Made by a program: the position numbers and the translations under genes. From Azohydromonas caseinilytica (lineage in GTDB: Bacteria > Pseudomonadota > Gammaproteobacteria > Burkholderiales > Burkholderiaceae_C), in contig NZ_JABBFW010000002.1 of the NCBI RefSeq assembly GCF_012927045.1, forward strand, positions 468,092 to 532,091: 64,000 nt of DNA, read 5' to 3'. Positions 48,099 to 58,517 of this stretch are shown here, piece by piece. Below the pieces are notes generated by a model that saw only the letters and a list, made by a program, of their open reading frames with translations, was not told the DNA's origin and did not search any database. Position 1 is the first letter of the stretch; the number at the start of each line of letters is the position of its first letter.

Positions 48099-49313
48099 AT
48101 GGCAGTGACGGCCCTGAAATCGGCTGAGCAGAAGAGGCTATCGCGGCAGTCCGGCGTTGCGCGGAAGGCGCCGCTGGTGCTGCATGTGGTCTACCGCTTC
48201 GATACCGGCGGGCTGGAGAACGGGGTCGTGAACCTCATCAACCACATGCCCGCCCAGGCCTTCCGCCATGCCGTGCTGTCGCTCACCGAGGTGACGGACT
48301 TCAGCCGCCGCGTGCAGCGCGAGGATGTGCCCTTCATCGCGTTGAACAAGGGGCCCGGGCATGCGATCGGGCTCTATCCGCGCATGTACCGCCTCTTTCG
48401 CGAGCTGCGGCCGGCCGTGGTGCACACCAACAACATTGCCGCGCTCGAGTGCGTCGTACCCGCTTGGGCCGCCGGCGTGCCGGTGCGCATCCACAGCGAG
48501 CATGGCTGGGACCTGTCGGACCTCAACGGCAGCAATCCCCGCTACCGGCAGCTGCGCCGCCTGTACCGGCCTTTCGTGTCGCACTACATCGCCGTATCGG
48601 GCGACCTCAACCGCTACCTGCTGGACCGCGTGGGCGTGCCGCAGCAGCGCGTGAGCCATATCTCGAATGCCGTGGACACCGAGCGCTTCCACCCGGTGGC
48701 GGGCGAGCAGCCCACGCCGATCGATGCTTGCCCGTTCTCGCCCGAGCGTCACTGGCTGGTGGGCACCGTGGGGCGGCTGCAGGGGGTCAAGGACCAGCTC
48801 AACCTCGTGCGTGCCTTCGCGCATGCGCTGCAGGCGCAGCCCGCGCTGAAGGAGCGCATGCGGCTGGTGATCATCGGCGACGGCCCGTTGCGCCCGGAAC
48901 TGGAAGCGCTGGTGCAGGAGACGAAGCTCACCGGACTGGTCTGGATGCCCGGCGAGCGCAGCGACGTGCCGGCGGTGATGCGCGGGCTGCACTGCTTCTC
49001 GCTGCCGTCCAAGGCCGAGGGGCTTTCCTACACGCTGCTGGAAGCCATGGCCAGCGGGCTGCCGGTGGTGGCCACCGCCGTGGGCGCCAACCCCGATCTG
49101 GTCAAGAACGGCGAGACGGGCGAGATCGTGCCCCCGGACGATCCGCAGGCGCTGGGCAACGCGCTGGCCCGCATGGCCAGTGCGCCGCAGGCACTGGCGC
49201 GGCAGCTCGGGCGCGCGGGCCGCGCGCGGGTCGTGAAGGACTACAGCCAGCAAGCCATGGTGAAGGCCTACCAGGGCCTGTACGAGCGGTACCTGACCCA
49301 GCGGAGCGCGTGA
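48099..49313 (+). CDS. TIGR03088-like XrtA system glycosyltransferase
   Basis: This 404-aa GT4-type glycosyltransferase has VLHVVYRFDTGGLENGVVNL, a classic N-terminal loop. The donor-binding half has HWLVGTVGRLQGVKDQLNLV, LVIIGDGPLRPELEALVQE, WMPGERSDVPAVMRGLHCF and FSLPSKAEGLSYTLLEAMAS with the E-x7-E type pair. It is a standard member of XrtA loci. Its final codons (LTQRSA and stop) also occur in front of the second amidotransferase copy, showing that they were included in a duplication. The next gene starts immediately after its stop codon. Confidence 0.94.
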   Translation: MAVTALKSAEQKRLSRQSGVARKAPLVLHVVYRFDTGGLENGVVNLINHMPAQAFRHAVLSLTEVTDFSRRVQREDVPFIALNKGPGHAIGLYPRMYRLFRELRPAVVHTNNIAALECVVPAWAAGVPVRIHSEHGWDLSDLNGSNPRYRQLRRLYRPFVSHYIAVSGDLNRYLLDRVGVPQQRVSHISNAVDTERFHPVAGEQPTPIDACPFSPERHWLVGTVGRLQGVKDQLNLVRAFAHALQAQPALKERMRLVIIGDGPLRPELEALVQETKLTGLVWMPGERSDVPAVMRGLHCFSLPSKAEGLSYTLLEAMASGLPVVATAVGANPDLVKNGETGEIVPPDDPQALGNALARMASAPQALARQLGRAGRARVVKDYSQQAMVKAYQGLYERYLTQRSA

Positions 49314-51031
49314 ATGTGCGGCATCACCGGTTTTTTTGACACGCGCGGGGCGCGGTTCCTGGACCGCGCGGCGCTGGTGCGCATGAACGAGTCGCAGCAC
49401 CACCGCGGCCCGGACGCGGGCGAGGTGTACATGGAGCCCGGGCTGGGGCTGGGGCACCGGCGGCTGTCGATCATTGACCTGGAGTCGGGGCAGCAGCCGC
49501 TGTTCAACGAGGACGGCTCGGTGGTGGTGGTCTTCAACGGCGAGATCTACAACTACCAGGAGCTGGTGCCGGAGCTGCAGGCGCTGGGGCACGTGTTCCA
49601 CACGCACAGCGACACCGAGGTGATCGTGCACGCGTGGGAGGCCTGGGGCGAGGCGTGCGTGCAGCGGTTTCGGGGCATGTTTGCCTTTGCGCTGTGGGAC
49701 CGCAACCGCGAGGTGCTGTTCCTGGCGCGCGACCGGCTGGGGGTCAAGCCACTGTTTTACGCGCTGCTGGACGACGGCACGCTGCTGTTCGGCTCGGAGC
49801 TCAAGTCGCTGCTGGCGCACGGGGGGCTGAGCCGCGAGCTCGACCCGCTGGCGGTGGAGGAGTACTTCGCGCTGGGCTACGTGGCCGAGCCGCGGAGCAT
49901 CTTCCGCCAGGCGCGCAAGCTCGAAGCCGGGCACACGCTGCGGGTGCAGCGTGGGCAGCCGCTGCCCGCGCCGCGGCGCTACTGGGACCTGCGCTTCACG
50001 CTGGATCGCCAGATCGGGCTGGAGGAGGCGTGCGGCGAGCTCGATGCGCGGCTGCGCGAGTCGGTGCGGCTGCGCATGATTGCCGACGTGCCGCTGGGGG
50101 CGTTTCTCTCCGGCGGGGTGGACTCCAGCGCGGTGGTGGCGCACATGGCGCAGCTCTCGGGAGTGCCGGTCAACACCTGCTCGATGGCGTTTGCCGACCC
50201 GGCGTACAACGAGGCGGAGTTTGCGCAGCAGGTGGCGCAGCGCTACGGCACCCGGCACCACGTGGACATGGTCGACAGCGAGGACTTCGACCTCATCGAC
50301 ACGCTGGCGCGGCTGTACGACGAGCCCTATGCGGACTCCTCGGCGATTCCGACGTACCGGGTGTGCCAGCTCGCGCGCCGGCACGTGAAGGTGGCGCTGT
50401 CGGGCGACGGCGGGGACGAGGCCTTCGGGGGCTACCGGCGCTACCGGCTGCACCTGATGGAGGAGCGCATGCGCCGGGCGCTGCCGCAGGGGCTGCGCGC
50501 GCCGCTGTTCGGGCTGCTCGGGCGCGTGTACCCCAAGGCCGACTGGGCCCCGCGCGTGCTGCGCGCCAAGACCACCTTCGAAGGCATCGCCCGCAGCTCC
50601 GTGCAGGCCTACTTCCACAGCGTCGCGCAGCTGCGCCAGCCGCAGCGTTCGCAGCTGTTCAGCGATGCGTTCAAGCGCCAGCTCGGCGGCTACACGGCCG
50701 AGGCCGTGTTCGAGCGCCACGCGCGCCAGGCGGGCACGGACGACCCGCTGGCGCTGGTGCAGTACCTGGACCTCAAGACCTGGCTGATCGACGACATCAA
50801 CACCAAGGTGGACCGCGCCAGCATGGCGCACGGGCTGGAGGTGCGCGAGCCGCTGATGGACCACGAGCTCGTGGAGTGGGCCGCGACGCTGCCCTCGGCG
50901 CTGAAGATCAGCGGCAACGAGGGCAAGCACTTCTTCAAGAAGGCGCTGGAGCCCAGGCTGCCGCACGACGTGCTGTACCGGCCCAAGATGGGCTTCTCGG
51001 TGCCGCTGGCGCGCTGGTTCCGCGGCCCGCT
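49292..51031 (+). repeat. Large direct repeat, copy 1
   Basis: This segment is nearly identical to 53929-55668 (offset 4637 bp). It begins 22 bp before the amidotransferase ATG, inside the end of the preceding glycosyltransferase gene. It ends about 226 bp before the amidotransferase stop. A block at 50575-50705 is clearly diverged from its partner (55212-55342), although both sides of the block are nearly identical. Confidence 0.9.
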
Positions 51032-51257
51032 GCGCCAGCGCGTGCGCGAGTCGCTGCTGGGCGGTGCGATGGCCGACACGGGCTGGTTCAACCCCCGCGT
51101 GGTGAGCCAGCTCGTCGAGCAGCACGAGTCCGGCATGCGCGACCACAGCCGCTCGCTGTGGGCGCTGCTGATGTTCGATGCTTTCCTGCGCAACGTTGCC
51201 GGCGCCGGCGAGCCGGCCAGCTCCCAGGCGCCGGTATCGGTGGCGGAGATCGCCTGA
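49314..51257 (+). CDS. XrtA/PEP-CTERM system amidotransferase, copy 1
   Basis: This 647-aa asparagine-synthase-like enzyme (TIGR03108 type) has Cys2 exposed after Met removal (MCGITGFFDTRG), the nucleophile of a class II glutamine amidotransferase domain (about residues 1-210). The synthetase domain has the PP-loop FLSGGVDSSAVVAHMAQLSG, SGDGGDEAFGGYRRYR and DDINTKVDRASMAHGLEVRE. It would take ammonia from glutamine and amidate a carboxylate, probably a uronic acid of the EPS; this substrate is inferred. It starts directly at the stop of the upstream glycosyltransferase gene. It has a close paralogue 4.6 kb downstream. Confidence 0.95.
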   Translation: MCGITGFFDTRGARFLDRAALVRMNESQHHRGPDAGEVYMEPGLGLGHRRLSIIDLESGQQPLFNEDGSVVVVFNGEIYNYQELVPELQALGHVFHTHSDTEVIVHAWEAWGEACVQRFRGMFAFALWDRNREVLFLARDRLGVKPLFYALLDDGTLLFGSELKSLLAHGGLSRELDPLAVEEYFALGYVAEPRSIFRQARKLEAGHTLRVQRGQPLPAPRRYWDLRFTLDRQIGLEEACGELDARLRESVRLRMIADVPLGAFLSGGVDSSAVVAHMAQLSGVPVNTCSMAFADPAYNEAEFAQQVAQRYGTRHHVDMVDSEDFDLIDTLARLYDEPYADSSAIPTYRVCQLARRHVKVALSGDGGDEAFGGYRRYRLHLMEERMRRALPQGLRAPLFGLLGRVYPKADWAPRVLRAKTTFEGIARSSVQAYFHSVAQLRQPQRSQLFSDAFKRQLGGYTAEAVFERHARQAGTDDPLALVQYLDLKTWLIDDINTKVDRASMAHGLEVREPLMDHELVEWAATLPSALKISGNEGKHFFKKALEPRLPHDVLYRPKMGFSVPLARWFRGPLRQRVRESLLGGAMADTGWFNPRVVSQLVEQHESGMRDHSRSLWALLMFDAFLRNVAGAGEPASSQAPVSVAEIA

Positions 51258-51258
51258 C

Positions 51259-52560
51259 ATGAGGACGACGCTGGCCGCCGCCACGATGGCGCCTGCGCAG
51301 CCGGACCGGCCGCGCCAGGCGGGCGGCCACGGCCGCAAGCTGCGCGTGCTGCTGTTTTCCACGCTCTACCCCAGCAGCGTGAAGCCGGGCCACGGCATCT
51401 TCGTCGAGACCAGGCTGCGCGAGCTGCTCAAAAGCGCAGCGGTCGAGGCCCGGGTCGTGGCGCCGGTGCCGTGGTTTCCCTCGACGCACCCGCGCTTCGG
51501 CGAGTACGCCGGCATGGCCGCCGTGCCCCGGCGCGAGACGCGCCATGGCATCGAGGTGCTGCATCCGCGCTATCCGCTGCTGCCCAAGGTGGGAATGAGC
51601 ACCGCCCCGTTCCTGCTGGCCAGCGCCATGCTGCCGACGCTGCGCCGGCTGATGCGCGAAGGCTTCGACTTCGACCTCATCGACGCCCACTATTTCTATC
51701 CCGACGGCGTGGCCGCGGCGCTGCTGTCGCGCTGGTTGGGCAAGCCGCTGACCATCACCGCGCGCGGCTCGGACCTCAACCTCATCGGCCAGTACGCCTG
51801 GCCGCGGCGCCTGATGCGCTGGGCTGCCGGCCAGGCCGGCGGCAGCATCGGCGTGAGCTCGGCGCTGGTGGACGTGCTGCGCGGCTGGGGCGTGGACGAA
51901 GAGCGCCTGCACGTCATGCGCAACGGCGTCGATCTGCAGCGCTTCTCGCCGCACCCCCGGGACGCGGCGCGCCACGCCCTCGAGCTGGACGGCGCGCCGC
52001 TGCTGCTGTCGGTGGGCAACCTGGTGCCGCTCAAGGGCCATGACCTGACCATGCGTGCCTTGCAGCTGCTGCTGCCCGAACACCCGGGCGCACGGCTGGT
52101 GATCGTGGGCGAGGGGCCCGAGCTGGAGCGGCTGCAGGCCCTGGCGCGGGAGCTGGGCCTGGCCGACAAGGTGCGCTTTGCCGGCAGGCTGGACAACGCC
52201 AGCCTGGCGGCATGGTTCAGCGCCGCGGACATGCTGGTGCTGGCTTCCAGCCGCGAAGGCTGGGCCAACGTGCTGCTGGAGGCCATGGCCTGTGGCACTC
52301 CCGTGGTCGCCACGGCCGTGGGCGGTTCCCCCGAGGTGGTGGCTGACGCTGCCGCCGGCGTGCTGGTGCGCGAGCGCAGTGCCGAGGGCATCGCCCAGGC
52401 CGTGCGCGAGCTGATCCACCATCCGCGCCCTCGCGCTGAGGTACGGCATTACGCCGAGGGCTTCAGCTGGGAAGCCACGACACAGGCACAGCTCGACCTG
52501 TTCCGCCGGCTGTGTGCGGTGCCCGGCACAAAACGTCGCGTCATCAACCTATCGCAATGA
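51259..52560 (+). CDS. GT4-family glycosyltransferase (paralogue 1)
   Basis: This 433-aa enzyme has a 30-residue N-terminal tail followed by [51 protein letters not shown] and the GT4 donor domain ([37 protein letters not shown]). It resembles the protein encoded at 58514-59725 very closely over its whole length. It lies two bases after the amidotransferase stop, so the two are probably cotranslated. Donor and acceptor are unknown. A nucleotide-sugar dehydrogenase gene follows after 50 bp. Confidence 0.92.
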   Translation: MRTTLAAATMAPAQPDRPRQAGGHGRKLRVLLFSTLYPSSVKPGHGIFVETRLRELLKSAAVEARVVAPVPWFPSTHPRFGEYAGMAAVPRRETRHGIEVLHPRYPLLPKVGMSTAPFLLASAMLPTLRRLMREGFDFDLIDAHYFYPDGVAAALLSRWLGKPLTITARGSDLNLIGQYAWPRRLMRWAAGQAGGSIGVSSALVDVLRGWGVDEERLHVMRNGVDLQRFSPHPRDAARHALELDGAPLLLSVGNLVPLKGHDLTMRALQLLLPEHPGARLVIVGEGPELERLQALARELGLADKVRFAGRLDNASLAAWFSAADMLVLASSREGWANVLLEAMACGTPVVATAVGGSPEVVADAAAGVLVRERSAEGIAQAVRELIHHPRPRAEVRHYAEGFSWEATTQAQLDLFRRLCAVPGTKRRVINLSQ

Positions 52561-52610
52561 AGGCAATGACCGCCGACAGTGGCGGTTGCAAGCCCAACAG
52601 GAGAATTTCA

Positions 52611-53891
<1,281 letters not shown>

Positions 53892-53928
53892 GCCCATGCC
53901 CTGTCTTGAGATCACCGGTTGAACGGCC

Positions 53929-55668
53929 CCTGACCCAGCGGAGCGCGTGAATGTGCGGCATCACCGGTTTTTTTGACACGCGCGGGGCGCGGTTCCTGGA
54001 CCGCGCGGCGCTGGTGCGCATGAACGAGTCGCAGCACCACCGCGGCCCGGACGCGGGCGAGGTGTACATGGAGCCCGGGCTGGGGCTGGGGCACCGGCGG
54101 CTGTCGATCATTGACCTGGAGTCGGGGCAGCAGCCGCTGTTCAACGAGGACGGCTCGGTGGTGGTGGTCTTCAACGGCGAGATCTACAACTACCAGGAGC
54201 TGGTGCCGGAGCTGCAGGCGCTGGGGCACGTGTTCCACACGCACAGCGACACCGAGGTGATCGTGCACGCGTGGGAGGCCTGGGGCGAGGCGTGCGTGCA
54301 GCGCTTTCGGGGCATGTTTGCCTTTGCGCTGTGGGACCGCAACCGCGAGGTGCTGTTCCTGGCGCGCGACCGGCTGGGGGTCAAGCCGCTGTTTTACGCG
54401 CTGCTGGACGACGGCACGCTGCTGTTCGGCTCGGAGCTCAAGTCGCTGCTGGCGCACGGGGGGCTGAGCCGCGAGCTCGACCCGCTGGCGGTGGAGGAGT
54501 ACTTCGCGCTGGGCTACGTGGCCGAGCCGCGGAGCATCTTCCGCCAGGCGCGCAAGCTCGAAGCCGGGCACACGCTGCGGGTGCAGCGTGGGCAGCCGCT
54601 GCCCGCGCCGCGCCGGTACTGGGATCTGCGCTTCACGCTGGATCGCAAGATCGGGCTGGAGGAGGCGTGCGGCGAGCTCGATGCGCGGCTGCGCGAGTCG
54701 GTGCGGCTGCGCATGATTGCCGATGTGCCGCTGGGGGCGTTTCTCTCCGGCGGGGTGGACTCCAGCGCGGTGGTGGCGCACATGGCGCAGCTCTCGGGCG
54801 TGGCGGTCAACACCTGCTCGATGGCGTTTGCCGACCCGGCGTACAACGAGGCGGCGTTTGCGCAGCAGGTGGCGCAGCGCTACGGCACCCGGCACCACGT
54901 GGACATGGTCGACAGCGAGGACTTCGACCTCATCGACACGCTGGCGTGGCTGTACGACGAGCCCTATGCGGACTCCTCGGCGATTCCGACGTACCGGGTG
55001 TGCCAGCTCGCGCGCCGGCACGTGAAGGTGGCGCTGTCGGGCGACGGCGGGGACGAGGCCTTCGGGGGCTACCGGCGCTACCGGCTGCACCTGATGGAGG
55101 AGCGCATGCGCCGGGCGCTGCCGCAGGGGCTGCGCGCGCCGCTGTTCGGGCTGCTCGGGCGCGTGTACCCCAAGGCCGACTGGGCCCCGCGCGTGCTGCG
55201 CGCCAAGACCAGCTTCCAGGGCATGGCGCGCACGTCGGTGCAGGCCTACTTCCACTCGATGTCGCGGCTGCGCGGCCCGATGCGCGCGCAGCTCTTCAGC
55301 CCCGGCCTGAAGTCGGCGCTGGGCGGCTACGGCGCGCACGAGGTGTTCGAGCGCCACGCGCGCCAGGCCGGCACGGACGACCCGCTGGCGCTGGTGCAGT
55401 ACCTGGACCTCAAGACCTGGCTGATCGACGACATCAACACCAAGGTGGACCGCGCCAGCATGGCGCACGGGCTGGAGGTGCGCGAGCCGCTGATGGACCA
55501 CGAGCTCGTGGAGTGGGCCGCGACGCTGCCCTCGGCGCTGAAGATCAGCGGCAACGAGGGTAAGCATTTCTTCAAGAAGGCGCTGGAGCCCAGGCTGCCG
55601 CACGACGTGCTGTACCGGCCCAAGATGGGCTTCTCGGTGCCGCTGGCGCGCTGGTTCCGCGGCCCGCT
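53929..55668 (+). repeat. Large direct repeat, copy 2
   Basis: This is the partner of 49292-51031. The 22 bases before the amidotransferase start (CCTGACCCAGCGGAGCGCGT then GA) are the same as the end of the glycosyltransferase gene before copy 1. Here they are a non-coding relic, which shows the direction of the duplication. The block 55212-55342 differs from copy 1. Confidence 0.9.
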
Positions 55669-55909
55669 CAAGGAGCGCGTGCGCCAGGCGGTGCTGGGTC
55701 CGCGCCTGGCCGACACCGGCTGGTTCGATGCGGGCGCGCTGCGCCAGCTCGTGGACGCCCATCAAAGCGGCCGCAGCGACCACAGCACGCCGCTGTGGGC
55801 CCTGGTGATGTTTGAGGCTTTTTTACGAAATGTGGTGGATGGCGGCGCTCACGCGTCCACCCCGGCCGCGACGCTCGCGTTGCCGGCCTTAGAAGGGGGC
55901 TTGAGATGA
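53951..55909 (+). CDS. XrtA/PEP-CTERM system amidotransferase, copy 2
   Basis: This 652-aa paralogue of the gene at 49314 has the same Cys2 amidotransferase and synthetase motifs. Outside a block near residues 421-464 and the last 80 residues, the two proteins differ at only a handful of positions (for example DRKIG versus DRQIG, LAWLYDE versus LARLYDE). The variable block (TSFQGMARTSVQAYFHSMSR) and C-terminus probably reflect different ancestry or selection on acceptor recognition. It would amidate uronic acids like copy 1. The downstream glycosyltransferase start overlaps its stop (ATGA). Confidence 0.95.
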   Translation: MCGITGFFDTRGARFLDRAALVRMNESQHHRGPDAGEVYMEPGLGLGHRRLSIIDLESGQQPLFNEDGSVVVVFNGEIYNYQELVPELQALGHVFHTHSDTEVIVHAWEAWGEACVQRFRGMFAFALWDRNREVLFLARDRLGVKPLFYALLDDGTLLFGSELKSLLAHGGLSRELDPLAVEEYFALGYVAEPRSIFRQARKLEAGHTLRVQRGQPLPAPRRYWDLRFTLDRKIGLEEACGELDARLRESVRLRMIADVPLGAFLSGGVDSSAVVAHMAQLSGVAVNTCSMAFADPAYNEAAFAQQVAQRYGTRHHVDMVDSEDFDLIDTLAWLYDEPYADSSAIPTYRVCQLARRHVKVALSGDGGDEAFGGYRRYRLHLMEERMRRALPQGLRAPLFGLLGRVYPKADWAPRVLRAKTSFQGMARTSVQAYFHSMSRLRGPMRAQLFSPGLKSALGGYGAHEVFERHARQAGTDDPLALVQYLDLKTWLIDDINTKVDRASMAHGLEVREPLMDHELVEWAATLPSALKISGNEGKHFFKKALEPRLPHDVLYRPKMGFSVPLARWFRGPLKERVRQAVLGPRLADTGWFDAGALRQLVDAHQSGRSDHSTPLWALVMFEAFLRNVVDGGAHASTPAATLALPALEGGLR

Positions 55910-57120
55910 AGCTTCGCATCCTGCACGTACTGGACCATTCGATCCCGCTGCACAGCGGCTACACCTTCCGCACCCAGTCCATCCTGCGCGAGCAGCGCCG
56001 CCTGGGCTGGGAGACGTACCACGTCACCAGTCCCAAGCACCTCGGCGCCACGGCGCCGGAGGAGACGGTGGACGGGCTGCACTTCTACCGCACGAGCGCG
56101 CCGGCCGCGGGCGGGGCGCGCCTGCCGGGGCTGGGCGAGATCGCGCTCATGCGCAGCCTGGAGCGGCGGCTGCAGGAGGTTGCGGAGCAGGTGCGCCCGC
56201 AGCTGCTGCACGCGCACTCGCCGGTGCTCAATGCCATCCCCGCGCTGCGCGTGGGCAAGCGGCTGGGCATCCCGGTGGTGTACGAGGTGCGCGCCTTCTG
56301 GGAGGACGCCGCGGTGGACCACGGCACCACCACCGAAGGCAGCCTGCGCTACCGCCTCACGCGCCGGCTGGAGACGCACGCGCTGCGCAACGCTGACCAT
56401 GTGTTCACGATCTGCCAGGGCCTGCGCGGCGACATCGTGGCGCGCGGCCTGGGCGAGGACAAGGTCACCGTCATTCCCAACGCCGTGGACATCGAGGCCT
56501 TCGACGTCGGCGGCGAGCCCGACGGGGCGCTCAAGGCGCAGCTGGGCCTGGCCGGCTGCACCGTGGTGGGCTTCATCGGCTCCTTCTACGCCTACGAGGG
56601 GCTGGACCTGCTGCTGCAGTCGCTGCCCGCGATCCTGGCGCAGCGCCCCGAGGTGCGCGTGCTGCTGGTGGGCGGCGGCCCGCAGGACGCCGCGCTCAAG
56701 GCGCAGGCCAGGCAGCTGGGCCTGGCCGACAAGGTGGTGTTCACCGGCCGCGTGCCGCATGCCCAGGTGCAGCGCTACTACGACCTGGTGGACGTGCTGG
56801 CCTATCCGCGCCACTCGATGCGCCTGACCGAGCTGGTCACGCCGCTCAAGCCGCTGGAGGCCATGGCGCAGGGCCGGCTGCTGGTGGCTTCGGACGTCGG
56901 CGGCCACAAGGAGCTCATCCGCCACAACGAGACCGGGCTGCTGTTCAAGGCCGGCAGCGCCGAGTCGCTGGCGCAGGCGGTGCTGCAGTTGCTCGCGCAA
57001 CGGGAACGCTGGCCCCACCTGCGCCAGGCCGGCCGCCAGTTCGTCGAGATGGAGCGCAACTGGCGCGTGTCGGTGGCCCGTTACCGCAAGGTCTACGAGT
57101 CACTGTGCAAGGCGGCCTGA
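55906..57120 (+). CDS. TIGR04063-like exosortase A-associated glycosyltransferase
   Basis: This 404-aa GT4 enzyme opens LRILHVLDHSIPLHSGYTFR, the signature of the XrtA-linked Daro_2409-type subfamily. The donor domain has VVGFIGSFYAYEGLDLLLQS, VLLVGGGPQDAALKAQARQL and LTELVTPLKPLEAMAQGRLL. It acts on the cytoplasmic side of the membrane. It is coupled by a four-base overlap to the second amidotransferase and is followed 53 bp later by a UDP-glucose dehydrogenase gene. Confidence 0.94.
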   Translation: MKLRILHVLDHSIPLHSGYTFRTQSILREQRRLGWETYHVTSPKHLGATAPEETVDGLHFYRTSAPAAGGARLPGLGEIALMRSLERRLQEVAEQVRPQLLHAHSPVLNAIPALRVGKRLGIPVVYEVRAFWEDAAVDHGTTTEGSLRYRLTRRLETHALRNADHVFTICQGLRGDIVARGLGEDKVTVIPNAVDIEAFDVGGEPDGALKAQLGLAGCTVVGFIGSFYAYEGLDLLLQSLPAILAQRPEVRVLLVGGGPQDAALKAQARQLGLADKVVFTGRVPHAQVQRYYDLVDVLAYPRHSMRLTELVTPLKPLEAMAQGRLLVASDVGGHKELIRHNETGLLFKAGSAESLAQAVLQLLAQRERWPHLRQAGRQFVEMERNWRVSVARYRKVYESLCKAA

Positions 57121-57173
57121 GAAGCCTAAAGGACGGCCGTCGGCCGTCGGACAGTCAACAGGGATAAGAGAAC

Positions 57174-58517
57174 ATGAAAGTCACGGTCATTGGCACCGGC
57201 TACGTCGGCCTGGTCACCGGCGCTTGTCTGGCGGAGATGGGCAACCATGTGGTCTGCCTGGACGTGGACGAGAGGAAGATTCGCGTGCTGCAGGACGGCG
57301 GCATTCCCATCCACGAGCCCGGGCTCGACGTCATCGTGCAGCGCAACGTGGCCGTGGGCCGGCTGCAGTTCACCACCGACGTGGCCGCGGCGGTGGCGCA
57401 CGGCACGCTGCAGTTCATCGGCGTGGGCACGCCCCCGGACGAGGACGGCTCGGCCGACCTGCAGCACGTGCTGGCCGCGGCGCGCAGCATCGGCGCGCAC
57501 ATGACCGACTACAAGATCATCGTGGACAAGAGCACCGTGCCCGTGGGCACGGCCGACCGCGTGCGCGAGGCCGTGCGCGGCGAGCTCCAGCGCCGCGGCA
57601 TGGAGGTGGAGTTCGCCGTGGTGTCCAACCCCGAATTCCTCAAGGAAGGCGCGGCGGTGGGTGACTTCATGCGCCCGGACCGCATCATCGTGGGCGCCGA
57701 CGACGAGCGCGCGGTGCTGCTCATGCGCGCGCTGTACGCCTCGTTCACGCGCAACCACGACCGGCTGCAGATCATGGACGTGCGCAGCGCCGAGTTCACC
57801 AAGTACGCCGCCAACGCCATGCTGGCCACGCGCATCAGCTTCATGAACGAGCTGGCGCAGCTGGCCGAGAAGGTGGGCGCGGACATCGACATGGTGCGCC
57901 GCGGCATCGGCAGCGACCCGCGCATCGGCACGCACTTCCTGTACGCGGGTGCGGGCTATGGCGGCTCGTGCTTCCCCAAGGACGTCAAGGCGCTGGTGCG
58001 CACCGGGCAGGAGCATGGCGTGAAGCTGCGCGTGCTCGAGGCGGTGGAGGAGGCCAACGAGCAGCAGAAGCACGTGCTGGGCAAGAAGGTGGTGGCGCGC
58101 TTCGGCGAGGACCTCGCGGGCCGCACCTTCGCGCTGTGGGGCCTGGCCTTCAAGCCCGACACCGACGACATGCGCGAGGCGCCCAGCCTGGTGGTGATCG
58201 CCGACCTCGTGCGCCGCGGCGCGCGCGTGCAGGCCTACGACCCGGTGGCCACGGAGCAGGCGCGCCTGGCGCTGGGCGACGTGGCGGGCGTGAGCTTTGC
58301 CGACAGCGCGCAGGCGGCCCTGAGCGGGGCGGACGCGCTGGTCATCGTCACCGAGTGGCGCGAGTTCCGCAGCCCCGACTTCGACGCCATCCGCGCCGCG
58401 CTCAAGCAGCCCGTGGTCATCGACGGGCGCAACCTGTTCGAGCCCGCGCTGGTGAAGGCTCACGGGCTGGAGTACTTCGCCATCGGCCGCGCCAACGCCG
58501 TGCCGCTCAAGACATGA
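57174..58517 (+). CDS. ugd: UDP-glucose 6-dehydrogenase
   Basis: This 447-aa dehydrogenase makes UDP-glucuronate from UDP-glucose with two NAD. Visible segments are [54 protein letters not shown], the active-site loop [17 protein letters not shown] with Cys266, and [17 protein letters not shown]. It supplies a second uronate donor in addition to the TviB-like enzyme, which fits an acidic polymer that the amidotransferases could modify. The next glycosyltransferase start overlaps its stop codon. Confidence 0.96.
   Translation: MKVTVIGTGYVGLVTGACLAEMGNHVVCLDVDERKIRVLQDGGIPIHEPGLDVIVQRNVAVGRLQFTTDVAAAVAHGTLQFIGVGTPPDEDGSADLQHVLAAARSIGAHMTDYKIIVDKSTVPVGTADRVREAVRGELQRRGMEVEFAVVSNPEFLKEGAAVGDFMRPDRIIVGADDERAVLLMRALYASFTRNHDRLQIMDVRSAEFTKYAANAMLATRISFMNELAQLAEKVGADIDMVRRGIGSDPRIGTHFLYAGAGYGGSCFPKDVKALVRTGQEHGVKLRVLEAVEEANEQQKHVLGKKVVARFGEDLAGRTFALWGLAFKPDTDDMREAPSLVVIADLVRRGARVQAYDPVATEQARLALGDVAGVSFADSAQAALSGADALVIVTEWREFRSPDFDAIRAALKQPVVIDGRNLFEPALVKAHGLEYFAIGRANAVPLKT

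Noticed and set aside
47851..48108. An 85-codon frame between the GNAT gene and the TIGR03088-like gene
   Set aside because: It overlaps the next start in another frame, has no ribosome site and has no recognisable features.
48138..51362. A 1074-codon minus-strand frame opposite the glycosyltransferase and amidotransferase genes
   Set aside because: It is also an antisense shadow, with the same low-complexity His/Arg/Gln pattern seen elsewhere.
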